Assembly (NCBI GenBank): GCA_015066175.1
Contig: SVOW01000008.1
Location: forward strand, 1-64,000
Direction: 5' to 3'
Length of the DNA stretch: 64,000 nt
Source of the DNA: Oscillospiraceae bacterium
Lineage (GTDB): Bacteria > Bacillota > Clostridia > Oscillospirales > Acutalibacteraceae
Shown here: positions 26,883-35,649 of the stretch, one piece after another
Layout: every line of letters starts with the position of its first letter
Position numbering within the stretch: position 1 is the stretch's first letter
Program-made: the position numbers and the translations under genes
Notes under the pieces: generated by a model
Database searches by the model: none
Told to the model about the DNA's origin: nothing
What the model saw: only the letters and a program-made list of their open reading frames with translations

Positions 26883-27783
26883 CGAAACATCAAAAATTGA
26901 ATATTCCGCTGTTGCACTGGGTAATTTTGACGGACTTCATGCAGGTCACAGGTCAGTTTTGAACAAAGCGAAAAACTATAGCCTTGATAATAATATCAGG
27001 GCTGTTGCTCTTGTTTTTGATGTTCATCCAAAAACATATTTTGGTGAAAGAATCGGACTTTTAATGACAGATGAAGATAAAAAGAAATTCATCAGGGAAA
27101 TCGGCCTTGAAACGCAGACCGTTTCCTTTGATGAATTCAGAGATTTTTCTGCAGAAGATTTTGTGGAAAAGGTGCTTAAAAACAAGCTTAATGCAAAGGC
27201 TGTTTTCTGCGGATTCAATTACCATTTCGGCAAGGGCGGCAAAGCAGACGCTGCCGACCTTAAAAGAATCTGCAGCAAATATGATATAGAAGTTTATGTG
27301 AATGAAGAAACCTTTGTAGACGGCGAAAAAGTAAATTCAAGCAGACTGCGTGAGCTTTTAAAATCAGGCGATGTGGAAAAAGCAAACAAGCTGATGACAC
27401 AGAATTTTTCTTATTTCCTTGAAGTTGTTCATGGTCAGAAAAGAGGCAGGAGTATGGGCTTCCCCACAGCGAATCAGTATTTTCCTCCTGACCTTGTAAT
27501 TCCGAAATTCGGCGTTTATGCTTCCACTACTGAAGTGGACGGAAAAATATATCATTCTTTCACAAACATCGGCTCACGCCCTACTTTCCCTGAAAATGAT
27601 ATAAGAAGCGAAACTCACATTTTTGATTTTGATGATGATTTATACGGCAAAACAGTCAGAGTAAGTCTTCACAAATTTATGCGTGAGGAAGTTAAATTTT
27701 CTTCACCTGAAGAATTAGTTGAACAACTGAAAAAAGATAAGAAAACTACTGAAGAATTTTTCTTATGTCAAACTGAAAAGTAA
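26872..27783 (+). CDS. ribF: Bifunctional riboflavin kinase/FAD synthetase
   Basis: A 303-residue enzyme making FMN and FAD from riboflavin. N-terminal nucleotidyltransferase domain with GNFDGLHAGHRSVL and the late ISSTxIR-type segment NSSRLRELLKSGD. C-terminal flavokinase domain with GRSMGFPTANQYFP and NIGSRPTF. Last gene of the rimP operon; rpsO and pnp, often next in Firmicutes, are absent here. Confidence 0.95.
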   Translation: MKYNETSKIEYSAVALGNFDGLHAGHRSVLNKAKNYSLDNNIRAVALVFDVHPKTYFGERIGLLMTDEDKKKFIREIGLETQTVSFDEFRDFSAEDFVEKVLKNKLNAKAVFCGFNYHFGKGGKADAADLKRICSKYDIEVYVNEETFVDGEKVNSSRLRELLKSGDVEKANKLMTQNFSYFLEVVHGQKRGRSMGFPTANQYFPPDLVIPKFGVYASTTEVDGKIYHSFTNIGSRPTFPENDIRSETHIFDFDDDLYGKTVRVSLHKFMREEVKFSSPEELVEQLKKDKKTTEEFFLCQTEK

Positions 27784-27830
27784 AAAATATAAGAAATAAA
27801 AATATATTTAATTATAGTTTATAACAAATT

Positions 27831-27875
27831 TTAAACCTCGCAGGATTTCATATGAAGTCTTGCGAGGTTTTTGAT
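27831..27875. terminator. Terminator of the rimP-ribF operon
   Basis: Stem AAACCTCGCA (27832-27841) with TGCGAGGTTT (27862-27871) extended by inner pairs around the ATTTCATATGAA loop, then T-rich DNA. It also lies behind the convergent RCC1 gene. Confidence 0.8.
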
Positions 27876-27890
27876 TTATTATTTTATTTT

Positions 27891-29141
27891 TTATTCGGGC
27901 AGTTTTATATCAGCCCACGATGACACATCGCATTGACCGTCGTCGTTACAGCCTGCAGTAACTACGGTGCCATCACTTCTAAGACCTACTGTGTGATTAG
28001 CTCCTGCTGAAACTGCTACTATATCTGTCCAACCAGATACTTCACACTGACCATAATTATAATAACCCACATATTCTGTTGCAATAACAGTACCATCACT
28101 TCTAAGACCTACTGTGTGCCAATCTCCTGCTGAAATTGCTACTATATCTGTCCATTCGGTTATATAGCATCGACCAGTATAACCACCGGTACTAACAGCA
28201 ACCACGGTGCCGTTGCTTTTCAAACCCACTGTGTGACCACCGCCTGCTGAGATTGCTACTATATCATTCCAATCGTCAACATCGCACTGACCATTTTGAC
28301 TACCAACAGCAACCACAGTGCCATCACTTCTGAGACCTACTGTGTGATCAGCGCCTGCTGAAATTGCTACTATATCGGTCCAATCAGACACATCGCACTG
28401 ACCATAAAAATTTTCGCCCACAGCAACCGCAGTGCCGTCGCTTCTAAGACCTACTGTGTGATTAGCTCCTGTTGCAATTGCTACTATATCATTCCAATCA
28501 GATACATCGTTTTGACCATAATTGTCGTTGCCTGCAACAACCACAGTGCCGTCACTTCTAAGCCCTACTGTGTGATATCTTCCTGATGCAATTGCCACTA
28601 TATCTGTCCATTCGTTTGTATTACAATTATCATAATAGTTATCACCTACAGCAACCACAGTACCGTTGCTTTTCAGTCCGACTGTGGTAAAATCTCCTGC
28701 TGAAATTGTTATGCTATCAGAAGGTGTTACTTTTGACACATCTATCGTATTAGTTTCATTAACATTATTTGAAGTGTTGTTTTTGTTTTCAGCATCAACT
28801 TTTTTGCCGTTTTCATCAGTCACTATAACTTCATTATCTTCCTGAAGATATGTGGTTGCTTCTTCTTTTCCTGTTTCTTCTTTTTTTCCATTGTAGATAA
28901 AGATCCCGCCTACTGCAAGTGCTATCACAAGAATCACAGCAACGATTGCAACAACAATTTTCTTGTTTGTTTTTTTGTTCTGCTTTATTGGCGCAGGTTT
29001 CTGCGTGTTTGTCTGCACAGGTCTTGGCATATTATTTTGTACAAGTGATTTTGTCGGCATCTGTGAAAGAAGGTTTCCACATGATGTGCAGAACTTTGTG
29101 CCGTCTGCAAGCTGTTTTCCGCATTTTTTACAAGTAATCAT
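27891..29141 (-). CDS. Zinc-ribbon, membrane-anchored RCC1-repeat protein
   Basis: A 416-residue protein. N-terminal zinc ribbon with C4, C7, C18, C21 (CKKC and CTSC) in the cytoplasm, a basic Gln/Pro/Lys linker, one membrane helix at about 62-83 (KIVVAIVAVILVIALAVGG), an Asn/Glu/Thr-rich stalk to about 140, then seven tandem repeats of 37-41 residues. Each repeat carries DIVAISAG, HTVGLRSDGTVVAVG and a G-Q-C-D-V-S-x-W end, as in bacterial RCC1_2 repeats, which fold as a beta-propeller. The repeats are nearly identical at DNA level. It would present a propeller outside the cell; the ligand is unknown. Confidence 0.85.
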   Translation of the reverse strand: MITCKKCGKQLADGTKFCTSCGNLLSQMPTKSLVQNNMPRPVQTNTQKPAPIKQNKKTNKKIVVAIVAVILVIALAVGGIFIYNGKKEETGKEEATTYLQEDNEVIVTDENGKKVDAENKNNTSNNVNETNTIDVSKVTPSDSITISAGDFTTVGLKSNGTVVAVGDNYYDNCNTNEWTDIVAIASGRYHTVGLRSDGTVVVAGNDNYGQNDVSDWNDIVAIATGANHTVGLRSDGTAVAVGENFYGQCDVSDWTDIVAISAGADHTVGLRSDGTVVAVGSQNGQCDVDDWNDIVAISAGGGHTVGLKSNGTVVAVSTGGYTGRCYITEWTDIVAISAGDWHTVGLRSDGTVIATEYVGYYNYGQCEVSGWTDIVAVSAGANHTVGLRSDGTVVTAGCNDDGQCDVSSWADIKLPE

Positions 29142-29187
29142 TTTTAATTCCTCCCGCGATTCATCTTGTAACCATTGTACACCTTTT

Positions 29188-29348
29188 TTCGAGTTAGTAA
29201 ATCATATTGCAATAAACAGACCATTTTTTGTAATATTCCGCACAACACCATAAAGAAACCGTTCCCGGTTATCCGCGAAATTATAGGCAAATATGACGCA
29301 GTCAAAATTATAAGATCATCACTCGACAATTACATCGAAACGTTCTGA
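29188..29348 (+). pseudogene. Decayed inorganic pyrophosphatase fragment
   Basis: Positions 29277-29348 translate to EIIGKYDAVKIIRSSLDNYI then ETF and a stop. This matches the C-terminus of the intact Ppa at 5.1-5.6 kb at 16 of 23 positions, including the stop location. Upstream, in another frame, 29252-29263 encodes KETV, which is also the Ppa sequence at the expected distance; before that GAG TTA ... CAT ATT gives EL..HI as in Ppa. So at least one frameshift separates the pieces and the 5' part is missing. It is followed by a terminator at 29375-29405. Confidence 0.75.
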
Positions 29349-29374
29349 AAATAAAACAAAATGCCACATATAAA

Positions 29375-29405
29375 AAGGCGTCGTGTTTTTTTGACACAAC
29401 GCCTT
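29375..29405. terminator. Hairpin after the pyrophosphatase relic
   Basis: Stem AAGGCGTCGTG (29375-29385) / CACAACGCCTT (29395-29405) with one C-A mismatch and a T7 loop. Could stop transcription from either side. Confidence 0.6.
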
Positions 29406-29462
29406 GGCTTTTGATTATAATTTGTATTACTGATTTTGTTTTTGAGCTTTATGAACTTGTTT

Positions 29463-29825
29463 TCAATCTACATAGGAATATTCGTATGTAGTACAATCAC
29501 TCTTGCTACCATCAGGAAAATATTCTGTTTTCAAAGTAACATTACCCTGTTCATCATATTTGTATTCGTATTCTAACCAGTGTCTTACACTGCTGTCAGG
29601 TTCAAATACAGTTTCTTTGATTACATTATTTTTCGAGTCATAAATATATTCTACAGAATACTCTATAACATCCTCAGGTCCTTCCCAGGATTTACCTCTC
29701 TGTGAGTCAGCTTTCTTTGTAACTGTATCAGCAGTTTCTTCTGCTGTTATTTCAATAGTTGACGCACAGAAGTTACAGATAACATAATCATCATGAATTT
29801 CTTTTTTGCATTTTGGACAAATCAT
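29463..29825 (-). CDS. Small zinc-ribbon protein with YD-like repeats
   Basis: A 120-residue protein with no membrane segment. A zinc ribbon (C3, C6, C17, C20; CPKC and CNFC) starts the protein, followed by a Thr/Glu linker and, from about residue 50, repeats rich in Tyr, Glu and Asp (VEYIYDSKNNVIKE, YEYKYDEQGNVTLK), similar to RHS/YD repeats YxYDxxGN. The gene has an upstream GAAAGGAAG site. Function unknown. It shares its ribbon spacing with the RCC1 and MltG proteins of this window. Confidence 0.7.
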   Translation of the reverse strand: MICPKCKKEIHDDYVICNFCASTIEITAEETADTVTKKADSQRGKSWEGPEDVIEYSVEYIYDSKNNVIKETVFEPDSSVRHWLEYEYKYDEQGNVTLKTEYFPDGSKSDCTTYEYSYVD

Positions 29826-29931
29826 TTTCTCTTTCTTCCTTTCGATAATTTTGCTCTTAAAGTGTGTACTTTTTGGGGAAACTTTTCAAGTACTTTTAAA
29901 AAAGTGACATATAAATGTAATATTCTTCACT

Positions 29932-30034
29932 AAATTATATGTATTCTGAATTAACAGCCTCCCCTTGAAAATGCAAAGGAAGGTGACAAAATCTTTGATT
30001 TTGACGGAGGGGATTTTTCGTTTAAATTATAATT
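29932..30034 (+). repeat. Dispersed hairpin repeat, copy B
   Basis: Begins AAATTATATGTAT and ends GAGGGGATTTTTCGTTTAAA then TTATAATT (to 30034), with GCCTCCCCTTGAAAATGC in the first half. The first hairpin is degraded; the second is CAAAATC/GATTTTG around 29987-30003. Same orientation as copy A. Confidence 0.65.
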
Positions 30035-30043
30035 CCCAACAAG

Positions 30044-30085
30044 AACCCGGGATTCGCAATTTTACGAATCCCGGGGTTTAACTTT
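30044..30085. terminator. Strong hairpin downstream of lacZ
   Basis: Stem AACCCGGGATTCG (30044-30056) / CGAATCCCGGGGTT (30065-30078) with one bulged base. It lies 33 bases past the stop of the minus-strand beta-galactosidase gene; the T tract is stronger in the plus direction. Confidence 0.65.
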
Positions 30086-30110
30086 TCACATATTCTTTTT
30101 ATTGTTTCAA

Positions 30111-33104
30111 TTACATTTCAAAAGGATTGTCTGAGTTTTTATCAAAAGGTGTTACTCTGAATGAGAATAAAAGTTTATTGTCGTCCCATTTACGCTCAGG
30201 CTCAAAATCGAAGAAATAATCATTTTTAGCACCAAGCACGTCGTGTTTTAGGTCAACGTTTACAACTGTCTGTGAAAGAGGCTCAAGCTCATCATCATGC
30301 AACGTTTTTTCAAGAATTTCTGTTGTGAAATGAGTTGCATTGAATGAGAAATTGCTGTCTGTTGTGAAAATAAGACCTTTGCCGTCGTTATCTGTTACTG
30401 CACCGAAGATTGATTCATAATGTGCAGAGTTTTCAATGGGTTTTACATAAGGCACAAAGTTTTCTGTAACAGTTGACTTGAAGTGAGCCTTGTAGCAAGC
30501 CTTGTGTCTGTCAGGATATGACTCTGTAGGACCGTAGCCGAAATATTCCATATTTTCCATTCCGTCTGTGAGCATAAACTCAAGGCCGAAACGCGCAAGC
30601 TGAGGTGCAGATTCACGTTTATCTGCATCAACTGAAATTGTCAACGCACCGTCACCTGTGAATTCATAAACTTTCTTACCTCTGATTACAGGCACAACGC
30701 TTGCACCGCCGAGAGAAAAATCAACTGTAATTACAACGCTGTTTTCTGTTTCGCTGATAACTGAAGAATATGTTTTCTGCCTTGCCATTTCCATTGATGC
30801 TGACTTTCTTTCGTTAACCTGACCTTCCTGATTATGTGCGTGTGCTTTCCATATCTGGATTTTTTCAGGCTGAGCCAGTAATTCCTTTCCTTCTGAAATA
30901 ATCGAAGAAAGTCTGCCGTAAGATTTATCAAAGGTGTAAACTGCTCTATCAGTTGTGATTTTCACAAAGCGTTTTGCATCTTCAACTTCAGGTGCATATA
31001 CGCTTGTAACTATTTCTTTTCTTTCAAATGAAAGCTCTTCCTGATAAAAACCGAGCTCGTAATCTTTTTCGCACCAGTAAGTTGCTTCTTTCATTTTGCA
31101 GAAAATGTTAAGCATTGTAATGCCGTCAAATTCATTTTTGTCAAAGAGAGTGAATTCCTTTTCCCCTCTCGGTGCAATGTCTGTATCGGTAATTTCGCCT
31201 GAAAGAATAACTTTGCCGTCTTTTTCAATGCTCCATGCAAAATATACATCGCCGAGAGTTGTGAAGAATCGCTTATTGAAAATGTTGATTTTACCGTTTT
31301 CGTATGTGATTTTGAAGGGCTCATAAGCCTTTTTCATTTCGAAATATCCGGGGCGGAGTTTTCTGTCAGGGAAAACAAGTCCGTCAACACAACAAAGCTT
31401 ATCGTTGGGAATATCACCAAAGTCACTGCCGTAACGGTAGCCGATTTCTTTATTCTTGCCTTTTACTGCAACTGCGTGGTCTGTCATTTCCCAGATGCAC
31501 ATACCGCAGAGAGCATCGTATTTTTCCATAAGGTCAACGTGAGCATGGATGTCACCTGTTGTGAGTGAGCATACATATTCGCAGAAATAGAAAGGTTTGG
31601 GGATATTTTCCTGCTCAAGATAATTCTTTGTATAATCAAGAGGAGCATACATGCGGCTTTCAACATCTGAAATATCCTTGAAATCTTCTCCTTCAGGCAC
31701 AGCCTTAAACTCAAGGTGAGAGTTTTCGTAATGGATAATTGCTTTCGGCTCTCTTGATTTGATGTATTTATTCATTGCTCTGTGGTTTTTACCGCAGCCT
31801 GATTCGTTACCCAGAGACCACATAATAACGCATCCGTGGTTTTTATCTCTTTCAAAAAGGCGTTTTGCACGGTCAACATATGATTCTTCCCATTCATCAA
31901 CTGTGGAAAGCATTGACCATCTCATCCAGTCCCAATCGTTACGGTATTCAAAGCCCATACCGTGTGTTTCGATATCAGCCTCATCAACTACCATAAAGCC
32001 CATTTCATCGCAGTATTCAAGGAATCTGGGGTCATTGGGATAGTGTGATGTTCTGATACAGTTACAGCATGCACGTTTGAGAATATATAAATCTTCTTTC
32101 ATATGTTCTACGGGAGTTGCATGGCCGAGAACAGGGTGAGAATCGTGACGGTTGATACCGTAGAGTTTCACTTTTTCGTTATTGAGGTACATAATTGCAC
32201 CTCTGATTTCAATGCGTTTAAGACCGATTTTAAAGGGGATAAACTCGCTCTCGTCTTCAATAAGAAGTGTGTAAAGCTGCGGATTTTCTGCGTTCCACAA
32301 AACGGGATTTTCAAGAAAAATATTTTCATCTGTTGTACCGCAAATCACAGTTTCTCCGTCAGGTGAAGTGAGTGTGAATTTTACACATTTATCTGTTTCA
32401 AATTTAATTGTGGCATATTTTAAGTTATCTGAAACATCCTGTCTTACATAAATATCTTTAAGGTGATTTTCCTGACGTGCAAGGAGATAAACTTCTCTGA
32501 AAATACCTGAAAGGCGGAAATAGTCCTGGTCTTCAAGGTAGCTTCCGTCGCACCATTTCACAACAAGAACGTCGATTTTGTTTTTACCCGCTTTAAGATA
32601 TTCTGAAATATTAAGTTCGCTTGTGCAGTGGCTTACCTGACTGTAGCCTGCAAACTCGTTATTAACGAAAAGATAAAAGCAGGAATCAACGCCTTCAAAG
32701 TTGATATAGACTTTCTTGCCTTCAAAATTTTCGGGAAGAATCACATCTTTTGAATAGAGTGCACAAGGGTTTTCATCGGGAATATGGGGCATATCCAGAG
32801 GATAAGGATAGTTTGAATTAAGATACTGAGGTGCATCGTAACCCTTTTCTGTACAATTCTGCCAGCTTGAAGGAACAAGCATTTTTTCTTTGAAAGGAAG
32901 GCAAAGAAAATCATCTTCCAAATCTTCAAAACTTTCATAGAATCTGAAATTCCAGTCACCGCAGAGATTCATAAGATATTCTGAGTTATCTCTGTTACCT
33001 GCAAGTGCTTTTTCTGCAGATTCATAAGGAATAAAATATGCTCTCGGTTCTTCGCAACCTACATGCAGAAAATCGTGGTCCTTATGATAACTTTTAAATT
33101 CCAT
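30111..33104 (-). CDS. lacZ: Beta-galactosidase, glycoside hydrolase family 2
   Basis: A 997-residue cytoplasmic enzyme hydrolysing beta-galactosides. GH2 layout: sugar-binding jelly roll, two Ig-like domains, TIM barrel and the C-terminal Bgal_small_N domain. The acid/base glutamate is in IMWSLGNESGCGKNHRAM, the nucleophile in KPFYFCEYVCSL; YGINRHDSHP and RTSHYPNDP are also LacZ-type. ATG 33104 (peptide MEFKSYHKDHD) is chosen because AAGGA lies eight bases before it; the in-frame ATG at 33113 overlaps that RBS. It is 11 bases downstream of dusB and probably cotranscribed. Confidence 0.93.
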   Translation of the reverse strand: MEFKSYHKDHDFLHVGCEEPRAYFIPYESAEKALAGNRDNSEYLMNLCGDWNFRFYESFEDLEDDFLCLPFKEKMLVPSSWQNCTEKGYDAPQYLNSNYPYPLDMPHIPDENPCALYSKDVILPENFEGKKVYINFEGVDSCFYLFVNNEFAGYSQVSHCTSELNISEYLKAGKNKIDVLVVKWCDGSYLEDQDYFRLSGIFREVYLLARQENHLKDIYVRQDVSDNLKYATIKFETDKCVKFTLTSPDGETVICGTTDENIFLENPVLWNAENPQLYTLLIEDESEFIPFKIGLKRIEIRGAIMYLNNEKVKLYGINRHDSHPVLGHATPVEHMKEDLYILKRACCNCIRTSHYPNDPRFLEYCDEMGFMVVDEADIETHGMGFEYRNDWDWMRWSMLSTVDEWEESYVDRAKRLFERDKNHGCVIMWSLGNESGCGKNHRAMNKYIKSREPKAIIHYENSHLEFKAVPEGEDFKDISDVESRMYAPLDYTKNYLEQENIPKPFYFCEYVCSLTTGDIHAHVDLMEKYDALCGMCIWEMTDHAVAVKGKNKEIGYRYGSDFGDIPNDKLCCVDGLVFPDRKLRPGYFEMKKAYEPFKITYENGKINIFNKRFFTTLGDVYFAWSIEKDGKVILSGEITDTDIAPRGEKEFTLFDKNEFDGITMLNIFCKMKEATYWCEKDYELGFYQEELSFERKEIVTSVYAPEVEDAKRFVKITTDRAVYTFDKSYGRLSSIISEGKELLAQPEKIQIWKAHAHNQEGQVNERKSASMEMARQKTYSSVISETENSVVITVDFSLGGASVVPVIRGKKVYEFTGDGALTISVDADKRESAPQLARFGLEFMLTDGMENMEYFGYGPTESYPDRHKACYKAHFKSTVTENFVPYVKPIENSAHYESIFGAVTDNDGKGLIFTTDSNFSFNATHFTTEILEKTLHDDELEPLSQTVVNVDLKHDVLGAKNDYFFDFEPERKWDDNKLLFSFRVTPFDKNSDNPFEM

Positions 33105-33115
33105 TTTTATCATCC

Positions 33116-34135
33116 TTACTTTTTTATATTGTTAAAACAAAATTTATCAAATTCATCTGTATCACCAAAGCCGCAACAACTTTCAGTGATTTTATCAATC
33201 AACACTTCAAGGTCAGAAAAGGTATTGATTTTTCCGATTTCAGCCCTGTATTTTGCAGCGCCTCTTATACCTTTTACATACCACGCAGCATGTTTTCTCG
33301 CCTCTCTCATTGCAATATATTCGCCTTTATATTCAATGAGTTTTGCGATGTGGTTTTTAAGGACATCCATTCTTTCTTCAATAGATGGTTCGGATAGAAT
33401 TTCGCCCGTTTCAAGGAATGCGTTTATTTCCCTGAACACCCACGGTCTGCCAAGAGCACCGCGGCCTACCATAACTCCGTCGCAACCTGTTTTTTCAATC
33501 ATACTGAGAGCCGATTTCCCGTCAAGCACATCACCGTTGCCTATAACGGGAACCTTTACACTTTCTTTGACTTTTCTTATAATATCGTAATTTATTCTGG
33601 GAGCATACATCTGCACCTTTGTTCTGCCGTGAACGGTTATCATTGCTGCACCATTTGCTTCGCAGATTTTTGCAAGTTCAGGTGCATTAAGGGAATTTTC
33701 ATCCCAACCCGTTCTCATTTTTACAGTAACGGGCACAGTTGAAACTGCCACAACTGCCTTTACAATTTCACCTGCAAGGTGAGGATTTTTCATCAATGCA
33801 CTTCCGCATCCGTTTGAAGAAACTTTAGGTGCTGGGCAACCCATATTTATATCGATAAAATCAGGTTTATATTTCAGTGCTTCTTCTGCCGCTTCTGCCA
33901 TAACAGCAGGGCTGTCGCCGAAAAGTTGTGATGCCGCAGGACGTTCACAATCAGAAATCGACAAAAGCTTACCCGACTTTTTATCACCCATACTTACGCC
34001 TTTTGAAGAAGTCAGTTCACCAACAACAAAAGCAGCACCGTATGAAGAACAAAGTTCTCTGAAAGCTCTGTCTGCCGCTCCTGCCATAGGTGCGAGAGAT
34101 GCTCTTTTTTCAATTTTCAGACTGCCAATTTCCAT
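33116..34135 (-). CDS. dusB: tRNA-dihydrouridine synthase B
   Basis: A 339-residue FMN-dependent enzyme reducing uridine in tRNA D loops. TIM-barrel motifs: APMAGAADRAFRELC, DINMGCPAPKVSSNGCGSAL with the catalytic cysteine region, VKMRTGWD, TVHGRTKVQMY and GNGDVLDG, VMVGRGALGRPW. ATG 34135 has AGAGG eight bases upstream; an in-frame TTG at 34141 is less likely. First gene of the dusB-lacZ unit. Confidence 0.95.
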   Translation of the reverse strand: MEIGSLKIEKRASLAPMAGAADRAFRELCSSYGAAFVVGELTSSKGVSMGDKKSGKLLSISDCERPAASQLFGDSPAVMAEAAEEALKYKPDFIDINMGCPAPKVSSNGCGSALMKNPHLAGEIVKAVVAVSTVPVTVKMRTGWDENSLNAPELAKICEANGAAMITVHGRTKVQMYAPRINYDIIRKVKESVKVPVIGNGDVLDGKSALSMIEKTGCDGVMVGRGALGRPWVFREINAFLETGEILSEPSIEERMDVLKNHIAKLIEYKGEYIAMREARKHAAWYVKGIRGAAKYRAEIGKINTFSDLEVLIDKITESCCGFGDTDEFDKFCFNNIKK

Positions 34136-34216
34136 TCCCAAAACCTCTTGCCAACATTTTACATAATAATATCATAAATCTGTGGAAAAATATACTGTTT
34201 TTTAAAATATTTTTGT

Positions 34217-34245
34217 TTGACACAATAAATTTATTATGCTAAACT
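34217..34245 (+). promoter_or_regulatory. Promoter of the flavin reductase-rubredoxin gene
   Basis: TTGACA (34217-34222) and TAAACT (34240-34245), 17-base spacer. Confidence 0.7.
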
Positions 34246-34284
34246 TCATATATCATAATAATTATTTTCAAGGAGGTTTTATAT

Positions 34285-34896
34285 ATGAACGAAGCAGCTC
34301 TTTATAAAATAGGATATGGTCTTTATGTGCTTTCTGCAAATGAAGACGGATTCGACAACGGATGCATTATAAACACAGTAACTCAGGTTACAAACACACC
34401 CAACAGAATTGCCATAACAGTAAACAAACTCAACAAAACTCACGATATGATTATGGCAACAGCAAAATTCAATGTAACTGTACTTTCAACAGATGTTCCC
34501 TTTGATGAATTCAAACATTTCGGTTTCCAGAGTGGCAGAGATGTAAACAAATTTGCGGATGCAGACAAATACGAAAGAACAAAAAACGGTCTTCTTATTG
34601 CACCGCAGTACGCAAACGCTTATATTTCAGCAAGTGTTTTCCACTCAATTGACCTTGGCACTCACACAATGTTTATTGCCGATGTGACAGATGCTGAAAT
34701 TCTTAACGATAAAGAATCTGTAACTTATGCTTTTTATCACAAGAATATCAAGCCGCAGCCACAGAATAATCCGCAGCCTGCAGGAAAAGTGGCTTACAGA
34801 TGCAAAATCTGCGGTTATATTCACGAAGGTGAATTGCCTGAAGATTTCATCTGTCCCCTTTGCAAACATCCTGCAAGTGACTTTGAAAAAATATGA
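34285..34896 (+). CDS. Flavin reductase-rubredoxin fusion (high-molecular-weight rubredoxin type)
   Basis: A 203-residue protein. Residues 1-150 are a flavin reductase-like FMN-binding domain (YGLYVLSANEDGFDNGCIIN, HDMIMATAKFNVTVLS, LGTHTMFIADVTDAE). After a Pro/Gln linker, residues 168-203 are a rubredoxin domain with CKIC and CPLC. This order matches the Hrb protein of Moorella, an NADH-linked donor for flavodiiron proteins and rubrerythrin. It could feed the reverse rubrerythrin at 0.8 kb. RBS AAGGAGG precedes ATG 34285. The next gene begins 16 bases downstream. Confidence 0.9.
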   Translation: MNEAALYKIGYGLYVLSANEDGFDNGCIINTVTQVTNTPNRIAITVNKLNKTHDMIMATAKFNVTVLSTDVPFDEFKHFGFQSGRDVNKFADADKYERTKNGLLIAPQYANAYISASVFHSIDLGTHTMFIADVTDAEILNDKESVTYAFYHKNIKPQPQNNPQPAGKVAYRCKICGYIHEGELPEDFICPLCKHPASDFEKI

Positions 34897-34912
34897 TTAA
34901 TTGGTGATAAAA

Positions 34913-35590
34913 ATGGGTAAAATTGTAGCATCAGGCGGAGTAAGCTTCAACGATGAAGAAGGCTTCGACGTATTCAAAAAAATAGTTGACCTTTGTCCGA
35001 AAAAAGGAGCAAAGGTCTTGTACATACCAACTGCAGGTCACGATAATTACGATGATTTCCCTGAACTGCAGAAACAGTTTTCAGATTTAGGATGCAAAGA
35101 ATATGATGTCCTTGTTTTAACAGACGAAAATCTCACTCACGAAATGATGGAAGAAAAGATTATGACTGCCGATATTATTTTTGTAGGCGGCGGAAATTTA
35201 AAATTCCTTATGGATGTGTGGAACAGAACAGGTGCAACAGAAGTTATTAAAAAGGCATTTGAAAAAGACATCGTTCTTTCAGGCTCAAGTTCAGGCGGAA
35301 TGTGCTGGTTTGAAAGAGGATATGACGACTGCGGAGAAAACGCAGAATTTATGTTCATTGACTGCCTCGGTCTTATCCCGGGTTGCAACTGCCCCCACTA
35401 TCACAGCGAATATTGGCAGGTTTTTGACAGCGTAGTTCATGAGCAGGACTTACCCGGTATCGGAATAGACGGCGACGCCGCCCTTGTTTATGACAACGGA
35501 GAATACAGCGTCGTTTCATCAGTTTCTGATAGAGGTGCATATATTCTTTCAAAAGAAAACAACTACACAAGAACTCCCCTTTCTTTCTGA
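34913..35590 (+). CDS. Peptidase S51 family protein (peptidase E-like)
   Basis: A 225-residue cytoplasmic serine peptidase-like protein. The nucleophile motif is SGSSSGGMCWFERGYDDC near 123, and VGGGNLKFLMDVW, CPHYHSEYW and GIGIDGDAALVY complete the S51 pattern. S51 enzymes cut Asp-containing dipeptides or act as cyanophycinases; the substrate here is open. ATG 34913 follows TTGGTGA. Likely cotranscribed with the Hrb-like gene, then terminated. Confidence 0.85.
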   Translation: MGKIVASGGVSFNDEEGFDVFKKIVDLCPKKGAKVLYIPTAGHDNYDDFPELQKQFSDLGCKEYDVLVLTDENLTHEMMEEKIMTADIIFVGGGNLKFLMDVWNRTGATEVIKKAFEKDIVLSGSSSGGMCWFERGYDDCGENAEFMFIDCLGLIPGCNCPHYHSEYWQVFDSVVHEQDLPGIGIDGDAALVYDNGEYSVVSSVSDRGAYILSKENNYTRTPLSF

Positions 35591-35603
35591 AGAACAAAAA
35601 TTA

Positions 35604-35640
35604 ACCGACAGCAGTTCGTTTACCGCTGTCGGTTTTGTTG
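35604..35640. terminator. Bidirectional terminator
   Basis: Stem AACCGACAGC with GCTGTCGGTT inside 35602-35635 followed by TTGTTGTTTTT; lies between convergent genes. Confidence 0.8.
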
Positions 35641-35649
35641 TTTTTATAA

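Noticed and set aside
27900-28720. Regular repeats that might be a CRISPR array
   Set aside because: The period is about 111-123 bases, stays in the reading frame and encodes RCC1 repeats; there are no unique spacers.
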